Below, piece after piece: positions 1 through 10,297 of a stretch of 64,000 nt of DNA (position 1 is its first letter; every line of letters starts with the position of its first letter). The stretch is from Chaetoderma sp. LZ-2023a (lineage: Eukaryota > Mollusca > Caudofoveata > Chaetodermatida > Chaetodermatidae), in assembly GCA_034401795.1 (NCBI GenBank), contig CM067365.1:15381434-15445433 (forward strand), given 5' to 3'. Both the position numbers and the translations under genes were made by a program. The notes under the pieces were generated by a model. That model ran no database searches, was not told where the DNA came from, and saw nothing but the letters and a program-made list of their open reading frames with translations.

Positions 1-141
1 ATATCTCAGTTGTTTTCTTTACATTATTTCCTAACAAAATTATGTACTTTGAAACACTGGCTGAGTTAATTATAAAAACCTAACATAATGTGATTCCCTG
101 CTTCTCATCCAGGAAAATGTTCCAGACTATACGTAGCTATT

Positions 142-687
142 CTATCCAACACCAACACGATAACTAGTCGATGCATTCCACGGTCTATTTTCTGGATGCT
201 GCATCGCACCACATTTCCTTATCAAGTCACTTATAAGTTCTATTACCGTGTACCAGTAGAAAATACATTCCATTTTACTGACAATTTCCTTGAAACTGGG
301 ATCACCCAATGGAATGTCATTCATCCGTTTACTTTCTCTTGCTCCAAGACACTTGGGGACAGCAAGCTGATGATGAGACTGATCATTATCAGAACAAAAA
401 CATCTTTTACACAGCACTCCAGGAACAGCAATTCCCAATCTAGACATAGAGTCCATAACACTTAGGTATTCAGCTCTCACTAAATCCATCGAGGGCCTCT
501 CAGATGATTCAGCTAGCCACCCCTTTGACGTCTCCGTATCCGAATCCACACTTTGCCTGGCAGCAAACTCTTCACACGAGTATCCACCAATCCACGATAC
601 AGAACGACCACTAAGACACGGCTCCAATTCAGAATTAGATAACTGAAGATTATCTCCTCCTGATGCATCATTGAAAACCAGATCGTG
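142..687 (-). CDS. possible host exon, unrecognised protein
   Basis: The minus strand is open for about 180 codons ending in a stop at 142-144. The reading is not simple sequence: a Ser/Glu/Asp-rich first half is followed by a Cys-containing segment (VLCKRCFCSDNDQSHH) and an amphipathic stretch (FKEIVSKMECIFYWYTVIEL). No family is recognised. The same frame continues upstream through 688-945 after one TAG codon at 688-690; that TAG could be an intron boundary, but no convincing polypyrimidine tract precedes it. The amino-acid mix is protein-like and the surrounding DNA is not repeat-like, so a terminal exon or a recent pseudogene is plausible. No start codon is claimed. Confidence 0.3.
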   Translation of the reverse strand, partial: HDLVFNDASGGDNLQLSNSELEPCLSGRSVSWIGGYSCEEFAARQSVDSDTETSKGWLAESSERPSMDLVRAEYLSVMDSMSRLGIAVPGVLCKRCFCSDNDQSHHQLAVPKCLGARESKRMNDIPLGDPSFKEIVSKMECIFYWYTVIELISDLIRKCGAMQHPENRPWNASTSYRVGVG

Positions 688-945
688 CTACTTTTTCATT
701 CGTAGCACTTGATTGTCTTTCTCTTGATCACCAGGTATCCCAAATAATCCTCCACCTAATTGTGAATTCCGGGGTCTGCAAACAGTTTTGACACACATAA
801 TCATTCGATTCACTGCAATATGTGTATCATTCTCATACCGATTGCTCTTTTCCCACTGCCACGAATAACACCTTTTCCAGGTGTACACACACACACACAC
901 ACATAATCGTGGGCAGAAGCAAACACAAAAATAAAAACATAGCAC
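688..945 (-). other. open stretch upstream of 142-687, same frame
   Basis: This stretch lies in the same minus-strand frame as 142-687 and ends at the TAG at 688-690. Its first third is a translated (CA)n tract at 888-903, so only about 63 codons (WKRCYSWQWEKSN onward) could be real coding sequence. It may be part of the same exon chain or chance. Confidence 0.15.
888..903. repeat. (CA)n microsatellite
   Basis: A short pure AC dinucleotide tract. Confidence 0.9.
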
Positions 946-964
946 ATAAATCCCACTTGCGAGA

Positions 965-1294
965 TCAACTCTTAATATGACCAGTTTTTCGAGATGAATT
1001 CACATGCAGAATTCTATTTGAATGAACGCCTGATCTGTCAACATAATCACGCTTTGCTGACATTGGTACAGTGTGATCCGGCTCGAAATATGAAGATTCT
1101 GTCTCTATATTTCTTTGTGACACGGGTCCCATCACATATATCATTAACATAGAATAAAATTCACTTGAAATGCTTTCTCCATCATAGCATATCCAGTCAC
1201 TAAGTTCACAAGCAATTCTTGAATATCCCTCACCATTGCTCTGTTTCAAACCAGAGAATGAACATTTCAAAACTAGTCTGTGACAAAAGTACAA
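965..1294 (-). CDS. possible second host exon, unrecognised
   Basis: A 109-codon minus-strand open stretch with balanced composition (SRIACELSDWICYDGESIS, then ETESSYFEPDHTVPM). It lies upstream, in the direction of reading, of the 142-687 exon candidate but in another frame, as separate exons would be. No domain is recognised. It contains no repeat found elsewhere in the window. It may belong to the same gene as 142-687; transcripts would decide. Confidence 0.25.
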   Translation of the reverse strand: MYFCHRLVLKCSFSGLKQSNGEGYSRIACELSDWICYDGESISSEFYSMLMIYVMGPVSQRNIETESSYFEPDHTVPMSAKRDYVDRSGVHSNRILHVNSSRKTGHIKS

Positions 1295-2580
1295 TTTAAT
1301 CTATCTAGTCATTTATCCATGGAGTCACAAAATGCCATTATTAACTCCCTTTCTACATAGGCCAGTTCTTATTAACCAGGTAATGTTAAAATCACAATAG
1401 TTCACGTTTGAAAATGCTACATTCCACATCATTTGCTGCCTCACACCACTGTATATAATCTTGTAGGGTTTATGAATGGTTTAAGATTAAGTCTGTATGT
1501 TGCTATAAATGTATGTTTTTAAATGTTGTTATCCTGACTGTAAACTGTACTGTGCTGATTAGCCGCAATGGCATAAAAAAGCAGTATTTATAATTTTCAT
1601 AAACTTAACATATTTCAACAGAGTAAATAGTTACTTTCAAATGGCTATTTATATATGTACCTAAATACAACCTGTCCACTCAGGACAACACCGCCTGTAG
1701 ACAGTCCATGCATTAGTCATGTTAGTGTGTCTGATACTCTTTTACACTATATCATCACCATGAGGTGGATGGGGTGACCGAAATTCTGCACAATTTGACC
1801 CGGCGGGGGTGGGGTTGAGTGGGGTGTACTTTCTTAAACTAGCATCGATTCATATTGTTGGGTTCTGTCTAACTTCAAGAACACAAACATTTTAAAACAA
1901 AATAACAGAATCCAACTAATTGTATGCTTTACTAAACTCATTATTTGGTAGCGCAGTTTACTCTATATACAGCTATACACAACAATATTTAAACCTTAGT
2001 GGTTCAACTTGCCATGGCCGGTCAGTGTTCAGTGAATTGTGGCAACCCCCCATCATATTGTCCTGGGCCTTTTATAGCTTTGGGCAATATGCATGTTTCA
2101 AACACCAGCGTGTTCCTGTGATTCTCTCGCATGTCTCCGCTCTGCGTGTCGCCCCTACAGCGTGTCACCTGCACGGCGAGATTATCAGAGATATTCAGGT
2201 ATTTAAAGTACACATAACCTTCCCTATAGCCTCAGCCAGTCTGTGACCTAAATCTAATGCTCTGGTATGTCTCTGCTGCTACTCTCCATTCAGTTAGTAC
2301 AAACACACTTACACCCAGTCATAGCAGCATCCAAGGCATCAATAGCTTGACAACCCCTTATGAAATATCTGCAAGCAGTTTAAATAATTTTCATAATCAG
2401 TCAGAAAAATACCATAACAATATACTGATGACGTGATACATGGCAAAAATTAGTCTCATTATTGCATGTGTCTAACAGTTACAGGAAGCCAACTCTTTGG
2501 ACCAGAATTCTGCTAGCAATGACATCTTAGCGCGTACCCCCGGCCGTTGTAGTCCCGAGTGAACAGACCGTCCTCGGCCA
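1295..2580. other. no gene seen
   Basis: AT-rich unique-looking DNA. Short open stretches at 1,920-2,246 (plus) and 2,022-2,213 (minus) overlap each other on opposite strands and neither resembles a protein I know. A G-rich segment lies at 1,798-1,830. Confidence 0.5.
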
Positions 2581-3225
2581 TTGTAGGCACAAAAGCATTC
2601 GGTTAGCACTCACAAATTATGATCTCAACACAAGGAGTTCGTAATATACAATGTATAATAATTATGTCTTAGACTGGTAAAGATTAAATTTGTTCAAGAA
2701 ATTTAAATTTTCTTATAATTATAGTAAATGTATATCTACAGACAAAGAAGAGTATTTTTGAAATTTTACCACTGGAATGACTGACCAGATTCTAACATTT
2801 GTAGGCACAAAAGCATTCGGTTAGCACTCACAAATTATGATCTCAACACAAGGAGTTCGTGATATACAATGTATAATAATTATGTCTTAGACTGGTAAAG
2901 ATTAAATTTGTTCAAGAAATTTAAATTTTCTTATAATTATAGTAAATGTATATCTACAGACAAAGAAGAGTATTTTTGAAATTTTACCACTGGAATGACT
3001 GACCAGATTCTAACATTTGTAGGCACAAAAGCATTCGGTTAGCACTCACAAATTATGATCTCAACACAAGGAGTTCGTGATATACAATGTATAATAATTA
3101 TGTCTTAGACTGGTAAAGATTAAATTTGTTCAAGAAATTCAAATTTTCTTATAATTATCGTAAATGTATATCTACAGACAAAGAAGAGTATTTTTTAAAT
3201 TTTACCACTGGAATGACTGACCAGT
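2581..3225. repeat. three-copy tandem repeat, 218-bp unit
   Basis: Units begin with TTGTAGGCACAAAAGC at 2,581, 2,799 and 3,017, a constant spacing of 218 bp. Copies differ by only a handful of bases, so the amplification is recent. The last part of every unit (from ACAGACAAAGAAGAG to CTGGAATGACTGACCAG) is the left arm of the family A hairpin MITE, so the array grew from a segment that included half a MITE. Confidence 0.9.
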
Positions 3226-3300
3226 CACTCCAGTGCTAAATTTTCAAAAATAATCATCTCTTGGTCTGCAACTTCCCACGACCAATGAAGAAGCTTTATT
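3177..3300. mobile_element. family A hairpin MITE, partial
   Basis: The last 218-bp unit continues into the complementary right arm (CAGTCACTCCAGTG to TCTCTTGGTCTGCAA), giving an imperfect hairpin. This is the only unit of the array with both arms. Confidence 0.6.
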
Positions 3301-3507
3301 TGGCAGCCGTAAGCATTACAGAGTGAAAATCAACGTTACAGTGTGTAATTTCTATTTTGACCCTCAATGATCTAACAATGAGGACAATTTCCAAAGTACA
3401 CTTACCTCTATTGTGAACAGGCTTCTTGCTCTAGAATGAAATTTTACAAACACACCTCTTACCTTATAGACACACCAGATAAAGTCTGGAGAAATAAATA
3501 ATCTGCA

Positions 3508-3713
3508 TTAACCTTTTAACAAATTATTATTTTCTAGGTCAAAAACATTTACATTTAAATGTCCATTTACAGAACAAGTGAAGACTATTTTTGATAATCG
3601 AGCCAGCCATTTCAGTGGTAATTTTTCAAAAATAGTCTGCTTGGTTTGCAAATTGGCATTTTCTATTAGAAATTTTTTAATTTCTTGAATAAATTTGAAG
3701 GTTAAAGTGTTAA
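3508..3713. mobile_element. family A MITE
   Basis: Bounded by TTAACCTTTTAAC on the left and GTTAAAGTGTTAAC on the right. It contains the diagnostic GTCCATTTACAG, a reduced central hairpin (CGAGCCAGCCATTTCAGTGG) and AAAATAGTCTGCTTGG. The centre is shorter than in intact copies. Confidence 0.65.
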
Positions 3714-3727
3714 CTCTTACTATCAAC

Positions 3728-3940
3728 AATAAATTACCCTTTACCACTCAAGTCAGCCAAGAAATGCATTCCATCCTGCTCTTGAGAAATGAAAGGTTCA
3801 TTTGCCAAGTTTGCAGGACAAGAAGGTTACTTTTGAAAATCTACAACTGGAATGATTAGCTCAATAACCGAGTCACAACAGTCATTCCTGTGGTAGATTT
3901 TCTTGACCAATCTTACCAAACTCCTAACACTCAGTTCCGT
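3728..3940. mobile_element. family A MITE, degenerate, reverse orientation
   Basis: Starts ACCCTTTACCACTCAAGTC and holds the family centre (CAACTGGAATGATTAGCTC, then CAGTCATTCCTGTGGTAG). The arms are diverged. Confidence 0.55.
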
Positions 3941-4078
3941 GAAGCTGGTATTCTTTTTTTAAAACATCAGTACTGAAAGCTGTTGCTTCCGCAGCACAAT
4001 ACGTAAAATGGTTAACCGCCTGACTGCTGAGTTTTTGCAGACGACATAGTCCAAGGGTTATATCTCTGGACCAGGTAA

Positions 4079-4157
4079 ATATTTTGAAAACAATTTGACT
4101 GAAAGTTGTTGGTGGCTAAGCCACCAACAACTTTCAGTCAAATTGTTTTCAAAATAT
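4079..4157. repeat. perfect 79-nt palindrome, family B MITE core
   Basis: Arms of 39 nt are exact reverse complements around a single base. The arm starts ATATTTTGAAAACAATTTG and ends GTTGTTGGTGGCT. The sequence AATTTGACTG next to AATATTTTGAA identifies it as the core of the family B element. A perfect arm pair indicates a young copy or gene conversion between arms. Confidence 0.9.
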
Positions 4158-4939
4158 GCAGCAAGTAAAGAGTTATTGCTCAGTGAAAGCATTGTCTGGT
4201 GACTTGGAGCAGTGAGACAGCTAATAAACTCAAAAGTGGAATTTTATGCTATATATCCAATCTGTGTTATTTTGTACCTTTTATACTTACTTATATATTG
4301 AACGACTGAAAACAAGAACCTAATGAGAAGCTGTTGCTATGCTACGCAGCAACGCCTAGTTCAATCAAATTGATTTTTAAAGTATTTGTCACTATATAGA
4401 AATTGAACTAAATTCCTGCCTAATATACACAACATCTATTTTCTAAAAACATTAGGGTGTCAACTGACATTCAGTCATCTCACCTAATTAACCCTTTAGG
4501 TCTCAAATTTATTCAAGAAAATTTCAGTAGCTGTTTTCAGCCGCTTTGAGTGTTAAGGGATTAGTACTGAATTCTTGGCATCTTATTTCAGGCAAATTAT
4601 TATAAACTGAAACTGCTGGATCGATTAGAAACAATTTTACACAATGTTAATGCTGTTTTAAAAAGCAACAGGAATATAACTGCTGCAACAACTGTAACTG
4701 TCAAAATATTCACAATTATTCAGGATGAAATAGCGTGCCAATTACTCACTTCCTAGCCTTGTGACTATGTTTCGGATTACAAGTAATGATGACGACCATG
4801 ATTTGGCATGTTTGGAGTATAAATAAGGCAATTGTATGACAGTTCTTATATAACAAACCAAACAATCACCTACAGTGCAGCTCATAAATAAGCAATATTT
4901 CCAAAACAATTTTGAACAGGATGTAAGAAATGCCCTGTT
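4158..4939. other. no gene seen
   Basis: AT-rich DNA with no recognisable coding sequence. TTAACCCTTTAGG at 4,489 and GTGTTAAGGGATT near 4,550 are likely ends of further eroded TTAA-type MITEs. Confidence 0.45.
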
Positions 4940-5150
4940 GAATATTTTGAACATATTTGAATTGGAAGACATTGCTGCCCTAGCAGGCAATTATGTTCAA
5001 AACATTCATTTTTATTTGGATTTGGAAATATTCACATATATTTCTGAGCTGCGCTGTACATACAGCTCTCCCAGTTAAATTTGTTTCAAAATATTCAACA
5101 GCTTTCCTGCAAAGTTGTCTTGAAGATGAGACACTGGAATATCAATGGCT
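4940..5150. mobile_element. family B MITE, diverged
   Basis: CTGTTGAATATTTTGAA at 4,940 pairs with TTTCAAAATATTCAACAG at 5,085-5,104, followed by the usual flank (GTCTTGAAGATGAGACACTGG). An open stretch at 4,875-5,078 overlaps it and is treated as chance. Confidence 0.55.
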
Positions 5151-5218
5151 AACGAGTTAACACCTGAAAGTTCTTAACCTCAAATTTCTCTATCAGACCA
5201 CAAGGGATCTTTAAGTTA

Positions 5219-5265
5219 GGATGTTGAATATTTTGAAACTAATTTGACTGCAACGGAGCCCAGAC
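5219..5265. mobile_element. family B MITE, left arm only
   Basis: ATGTTGAATATTTTGAAAC followed by TAATTTGACTGCAACGG. No right arm is seen before the next family A element. Confidence 0.5.
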
Positions 5266-5331
5266 AATAGAACTTTTATTGTATCTAGTCTGGAGGGTTA
5301 ACATTGTTAGTCTGTCTGTACTATGACTGGC

Positions 5332-5572
5332 TTAACCCTTTGACACTCATATCAGCCAAAAATGGCTTCGGCAGTGGTCTTGAGAAATGTCCATTTGCAG
5401 ACCAAAAGAAGGGTATTTTCAAAAATTTACCACTGGAATGACTGGCGCGATAACCGAACCAGTCATTCCAGTGGTAAATTTAACAAATAGCCATCTATTG
5501 GTTTAAAATGGACATTTTCTATGAGAAAACTAAAAAAAAATTTTTTAACAACTTTGACGCTGAAAGGGTTAA
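5332..5572. mobile_element. family A MITE, complete, reverse orientation
   Basis: It runs from TTAACCCTTTGACACTC to GACGCTGAAAGGGTTAA, 241 bp, with inverted ends each starting at TTAA. Inside are CCATTTGCAGACC and the long central hairpin CACTGGAATGACTGGC/CCAGTCATTCCAGTGG. TTAA followed by CCC is the hallmark of piggyBac-type target duplication plus terminal inverted repeat. It has no coding capacity. Confidence 0.8.
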
Positions 5573-5778
5573 CGGACAAGATTTGTCATGAAAATTACAA
5601 TTTTGCCCATTGAATCTCTATTTGCACGCAGAAATTATTTTTAGAAAATTTGCCTCTAGAATGACGAGTTTGGTTATTGAGCCAGACATTCCAGTGGTAA
5701 AATTTCAAAAATAGTCTTCCCGTGGCCATTTCATGAGATTACAGCAGAAGCTGATTCTGGCCAGCTTGACCACTGAAG
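5569..5778. mobile_element. family A MITE, sharing TTAA with the previous copy
   Basis: It starts at the same TTAA (5,569-5,572) that ends the preceding copy and ends about GACCACTGAAGGC. It holds TCTAGAATGACGAG and CCAGACATTCCAGTGG. The arms are diverged. Confidence 0.6.
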
Positions 5779-6148
5779 GCTATTTTCCAGGTACGTGTAT
5801 ATTGCATGCGTATGCGCATTTTCGATGCAAGCTTAATTATATGTGATATTTCCACGAGTCCGTCATGCACGATGCGTATTGCTTGGCGTGTGTTTGTCCG
5901 CAAAAACATTGCTTTGGAAGCTATTTTCTCTCACATATATGCGCAGCATACGGAGAAGAAATTCCCACATATGACATCACATTGGGGGGTGTTTAAAAAA
6001 TTGTCAGCTGCTTTTAAAGATTTCTTATAAAAACGCACGCTCTACGCAAACCTTATATGCATCGTATACGTGTACATGGAAGATTACAATACACATAATG
6101 CATACTCATCACGCTTGTGCTTCACATATACACAACACAAAAGCGGCC
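5779..6148. other. no gene seen
   Basis: Moderately GC-rich DNA with repeated GCATGCGTATGCG-type motifs. A short open stretch (5,806-6,030, plus) is not recognised as a protein. Confidence 0.4.
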
Positions 6149-6387
6149 GTAACTCTTTATTCCTCGAATTGTTCAAAAAAAAATTTCATCTTCTCATAGA
6201 AAATGTCCATTTACAGACCAAGAGAAGCCTATTTTTGAAAATTTACTACTGGAATGACTGGCTCGCTTATCGAGCCAGTCATTCCAGTAGTACATTTTCA
6301 AAAATAGGCTTCTCTTGATCTGCAAATGGACATTTTTCAAGACCAATGTTGAAACCTTTTTGGCTGATATGAGGGTTAAAGGGTTAA
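6149..6387. mobile_element. family A MITE
   Basis: The left end TAACTCTTTATTCCTCG and the right end GAGGGTTAAAGGGTTAA bound a well-preserved hairpin (CTACTGGAATGACTGGCTCG, then CGAGCCAGTCATTCCAGTAG). The outer arms GTCCATTTACAGACC and TCTGCAAATGGAC are also preserved. Confidence 0.8.
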
Positions 6388-6557
6388 AGACTGTTGAAAC
6401 GCATCCAGGAAAACTGTTGAATATTTTTGTAATTAATTTGACTGGAAGTTGTTAGGCAGCAACGGGCTACGGTTAAATTAATTTCAAAATATTTAACAGA
6501 ATAAGTTTTATATCGTGAAAAATATATTATTTCAGTGATTGGTGGTGAAAGGGTTAA
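6384..6557. mobile_element. family B MITE, sharing TTAA with a family A copy
   Basis: It begins at the TTAA that ends the family A copy at 6,387 and ends GGTGAAAGGGTTAA. The core is CTGTTGAATATTTTTG, TAATTTGACTGGAAGTTG and TTAATTTCAAAATATTTAAC. Confidence 0.7.
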
Positions 6558-6737
6558 TCTTTGCTGTCAAAGAGAAAAATACAATGGAGGCATCCGATCT
6601 ATCACTCAAGTAATCTGATGTCATAATCAAATATGTCAATCAAATCATGTAGCGCTATCGTGAAAGTGGCAAAGGCCTAGTTCTGTCACGAATTGTGTGA
6701 CTTTTGCGAATTTACAATTTAATAAATATTCTGTTGA

Positions 6738-6805
6738 ATGGCCATAGGCAGCAAATTAGCTTCCAAACAAATTAGTTTCAAAATATTCAATGTATTACTT
6801 GCAGA
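6738..6805. mobile_element. family B MITE, partial
   Basis: TTCTGTTGAATGG on the left and ATTAGTTTCAAAATATTCAA on the right flank a short diverged centre. Confidence 0.45.
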
Positions 6806-6889
6806 GTTACCTTGGGATTCTGGTAATTCAGGGTGTAAAACAATTCAAATGTGAATACAAAGTGGGTTGAAGCTTATCTAGAAATGGTC

Positions 6890-9026
6890 GGGGAAAAGCT
6901 AGAAATGGGTGGGGCATAGATAGAAATGGGTGGGGCATAGCTAGAAATGGGTGGGGCATAGCTAGAATGGATGGAGCATAGCTAGAAATGGATGGGGTAT
7001 AGCTAGAAATGGACGGGCATAGCTAGAAATGGACAGGGCATAGCTAGAAATGGATGGGCACAAATAGAATCATAGCAATTGATGGGGCATAGCTAGAAAT
7101 GGATTGGCATAACTAGAAATGGATTGGGCATAACTAGAAATGGATGGGGCATAACTAGATATTGGTGGGACATAGCTAGAAATGCATGGGGCAAGCTAGA
7201 AATGGATGGGGCATAACTAGAAATGGATGGGGCATAATTAGAAATGGATGGGTCATAACTAGAAATGGATGCGGCAAGCTAGAAATGGGCGGGCATAGCT
7301 AGAAATGGATGGGGCATAGCTAAAAATGGATGGGGCATAGCTAGAAATGGATAGGGCATAGCTAGAAATGAGCATGGCATAGCTAGTAATGGACAGGGCA
7401 TAGCTAGAAATGGATAGGGCATAAATAGAATTATAGCAACTGATGGGGCATAGCTAGAAATGGATGGGGCATAACTAGAAATGGATGGGGCAGAACTAGA
7501 AATGGGTGGGGCATAGCTAGAAATGGATTTGGCATAGCTAGAAATGGTTGGGCATAACTAGAAATGGACAGGGCATAGCTAGAAATGGATTGGGCATGAA
7601 TAGAATCATAGCAATTGATGGGGCATAGCTAGAAATGGATGGGGCATAACTAGAAATGGATGGGGCATAACTAGAAATGGATGGGGCATAACTAGAAATG
7701 GATGGGGCAGAACTAGAAATGGGTGGGACCTAGTTAGAAATGGGTAGGGTATAACTAGAAATGGATGGGGCATAACTAGATATTGGTGGGACATAGCTAG
7801 AAATGGGTGGGGCATAGCTAATAATGGATGGGACATAGCTAGAAATGGATGGGGCATAGCTAGAAATGGACAGGGCATAAATAAAATCATAGCAATTGAT
7901 GGGGCATAGATAGAATTGGATGGAGCATAACTAGAAATGGATTGGGCATAACTAGAAATGGATGGTGCATAGCTAGAAATGAGTGGAACATAGCTAGAAA
8001 TGGGTGGGGCCTAGCCAGAAATGGGTGGGGTATAGCTAGAATGGATGGGGCATAGCTAGAAATTGATGGGCCATAGCTAGAAATGGGAGGGGCATATCTA
8101 CAAATGGACAGGGCATAGCTAGAAATGGACGGAAATAGAATAGAATCATAGCAATTTACGGGGCATAGCTAGAAATGGATTGGCCATAACTAGAAATGAA
8201 TTGGACATAACTAGAAATGGGCGAGGCATAACTAGAAATGGATTGGTCATAACTAGAAAAGGATGCAGCATAACTAGATATGGATGAGGCAAGCTAGAAA
8301 TTGAGGGGGCCTAACTAGAAATGGGTGGGACATAGCTAGAAATGTATGGGGCATAGCTAGAAATGGATGGGCCATAACCAGAAATGGATGGGGCATAGCT
8401 AGAAATGGATGGGCCAGAACTAGAAATGGACGGGGCATAGCTAGAAATGGACAGGGCATAGCTAGAAATGGATTGGGCATAAATAGAATCATAGCAATTG
8501 ACGGGACATAGCTAGAAATGGATTGGGCATAACTAGAAATGGATTGGGAATAACTAGAAATGGATGGGGCATAGCCAGAAATGGACAGGGCATAGCTAGA
8601 AATGGATGGGGCATAAATAGAATCGTAGCAATTGATGGGGCATAGCTAGAAATGGATTGGGCATAACTAGAAATGGATTGGGAATAACTAGAAATGGATG
8701 GGGCATAGCTAGAAATGGATTGGGCATAACTAGAAATGGATTGGGCATAGCTAGAAATGGATTGGGCATGACTAGAAATGGACATAGCTAGAAATGGATG
8801 GGGCATAGCTAGAAATGGATGGGGCATAAACAGAATCATAGCAATTGACGGGGCATAGCTAGAAATGGATGGGGGAATAAACAGAATCATAGCAATTGAT
8901 GGGGCATAGCTAGAAATGGATGCGGCAGAACTAGAAATGGATGGGGCATAGCTAGAAATGGATGGGACAGAACTAGAAATGGATGGGGCACAACTAGAAA
9001 TGGATAGGGCATAGCTAGAAATGGAT
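6890..9026. repeat. 21-bp minisatellite with higher-order spacers
   Basis: About 100 head-to-tail units of GGGGCATAGCTAGAAATGG plus 1-2 bases, with scattered point variants and occasional unit-length changes. A distinct spacer (AATAGAATCATAGCAATTGA, with small variants) interrupts it at about 7,062, 7,428, 7,597, 7,870, 8,140, 8,483, 8,618, 8,828 and 8,879, so blocks of roughly 50-370 bp were amplified as larger units. The period is seven codons, which gives false heptad-repeat reading frames on the minus strand. The unit matches the tail of the dispersed repeats at 10,541 and 20,918. Confidence 0.95.
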
Positions 9027-9049
9027 CACACTAGTCATTTCACCACTGC

Positions 9050-9700
9050 AAATAAATAGGAAAAATTTATTAAGATCTAGAATATACTTTGAAAGTAATT
9101 TGACTGGTTCCCGGGATGAGGGAGTTACTCCTCTTCAAATACAGTAGTATACCGTAGAGTGCTTTATGTTGTACTTATTCCTGTTCAAAATCAGGACAGC
9201 TACTCATGTTTAACAAGAACAATCAGAGATTGCAGACCCTCAACCTCCCATTTTTGTCACATTGTAAAAGGTTTATACAGATTTTGTATTGATTTCCTGG
9301 ACTTGATTTTATTTGTCACGGTTTTTTTTATCATGCCAATGTTGTTGAATCCTTGTGTATGGTCACACCATTGCTTGTGTTCAAATTTGAGCAAAATTGG
9401 ATCAGCAGTTCCCGAAATATCCACATATCCAGAATTTGATCAAAACCGGATCCAGCTTCTTTTATCCGGATCACGGTCAATGTCCGGACTCCGGATCTCC
9501 TCTTCTATTTCAAGTTCCTCCATTGTGTTAAAATTCTAACCAAATCAGAGCAAGTTCTTTTAGACATTGGGCTCTGGACAGACAGACAGAGATACAAACA
9601 GACATACAGTCAACACATTGGACAAGAGAATGGAGGCATCCATTCCTTACTATTTATAAGGTGATCATATTTATTATACACTAGAGATACATTGCTGTAG
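9050..9700. repeat. dispersed repeat, unclassified
   Basis: The part at 9,255-9,385 (TGTCACATTGTAAAAGG to CACCATTGCTTGTG) is related to 18,805-18,925, so this is a dispersed element. The end is GACAGACAGACAG-type simple sequence. The open stretch 9,159-9,539 (plus) lies inside the repeat and is not credited as a gene. Confidence 0.5.
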
Positions 9701-9709
9701 CTTATCTCA

Positions 9710-9855
9710 GAAACAAATTAACTAAAATTTGTTGGCTTGCTAAGATCTCAACTGACTTAAGTCAAACTAATTTCAAAATATACATGATTTTGCATATTTA
9801 GATATATTGATGGCTGAGAGCTACGTGCTAAGAAATTCATAGTGAAATGGGTTAA
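9710..9855. mobile_element. family B MITE, degenerate
   Basis: It contains ATTAACTAAAATTTGTTGGC and AAACTAATTTCAAAATATAC and ends AGTGAAATGGGTTAA. Confidence 0.5.
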
Positions 9856-9914
9856 TAAACCAGAGAATTAAATTTCTAATTTCTAGCGACAGAAATTACA
9901 TTTTTATGATTTAA

Positions 9915-10010
9915 CAAATAATTTGGTTGAATTTTCTTGAAATTAATTTAACTGGGTGCTGTGGCTATTTACAACCGCAGCAAGTCACAATTAATTTTGA
10001 AAGAAATGCA
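9915..10010. mobile_element. family B MITE, partial
   Basis: GTTGAATTTTCTTGAAATTA, then ATTTAACTGGGTGCTGTGGC and CAATTAATTTTGAAAG; the right arm is incomplete. Confidence 0.45.
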
Positions 10011-10029
10011 AAATGAGAAAAGTAGTGCT

Positions 10030-10145
10030 TTTGAAAAAAATCAAATGCATTTGAAAACTCAAATGCGAAATGCAACTCTTTTCAGACAAATGCAATTGTA
10101 AGTGAAAATGCATTTAAATGCAAATGCATTTGCACTAGTACCCAA
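10030..10145. repeat. AAATGCA-rich low-complexity tract
   Basis: Irregular runs of AAATGCATTTG and AAATGCAACTC. They are not exact tandem copies. Confidence 0.6.
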
Positions 10146-10219
10146 ACCTGATACAGAGACAGACCCTTATGGCATGCATGGGGTGAGGGTAATAATAATT
10201 ACCTGATGATGATGCAGAC

Positions 10220-10297
10220 ATGGCGGCGGCGGCGGACATCTTAGAAAAATTCACGTTTGTTGATTATGTCATATCATTCATGGTTCCATACATTTAG
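10220..10297 (+). CDS. candidate 25-codon first exon or mini-ORF
   Basis: An ATG with purine at -3 and G at +4 opens a reading frame MAAAAD then KFTFVDYVISFM, closing at a TAG at 10,295. The string FVDYVISFM resembles the start of the first membrane helix of SLC5-type sodium/solute symporters, and a GCG-repeat start is common in animal proteins. If it is a first exon, the donor would lie before the TAG, but no strong GT donor is obvious. It may equally be a chance mini-ORF in a GC-rich patch. Confidence 0.25.
   Translation: MAAAADILEKFTFVDYVISFMVPYI

Noticed and set aside
4875-5078. 67-codon plus frame preceded by an acceptor-like TCACCTACAG
   Set aside because: It overlaps a family B MITE (arms at 4,940 and 5,085), so the open frame is probably chance.
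7606-8890. Minus-strand open frames with a seven-residue MPHPFLA-type repeat
   Set aside because: They arise because the 21-bp minisatellite period is seven codons; stops appear wherever the unit length changes.
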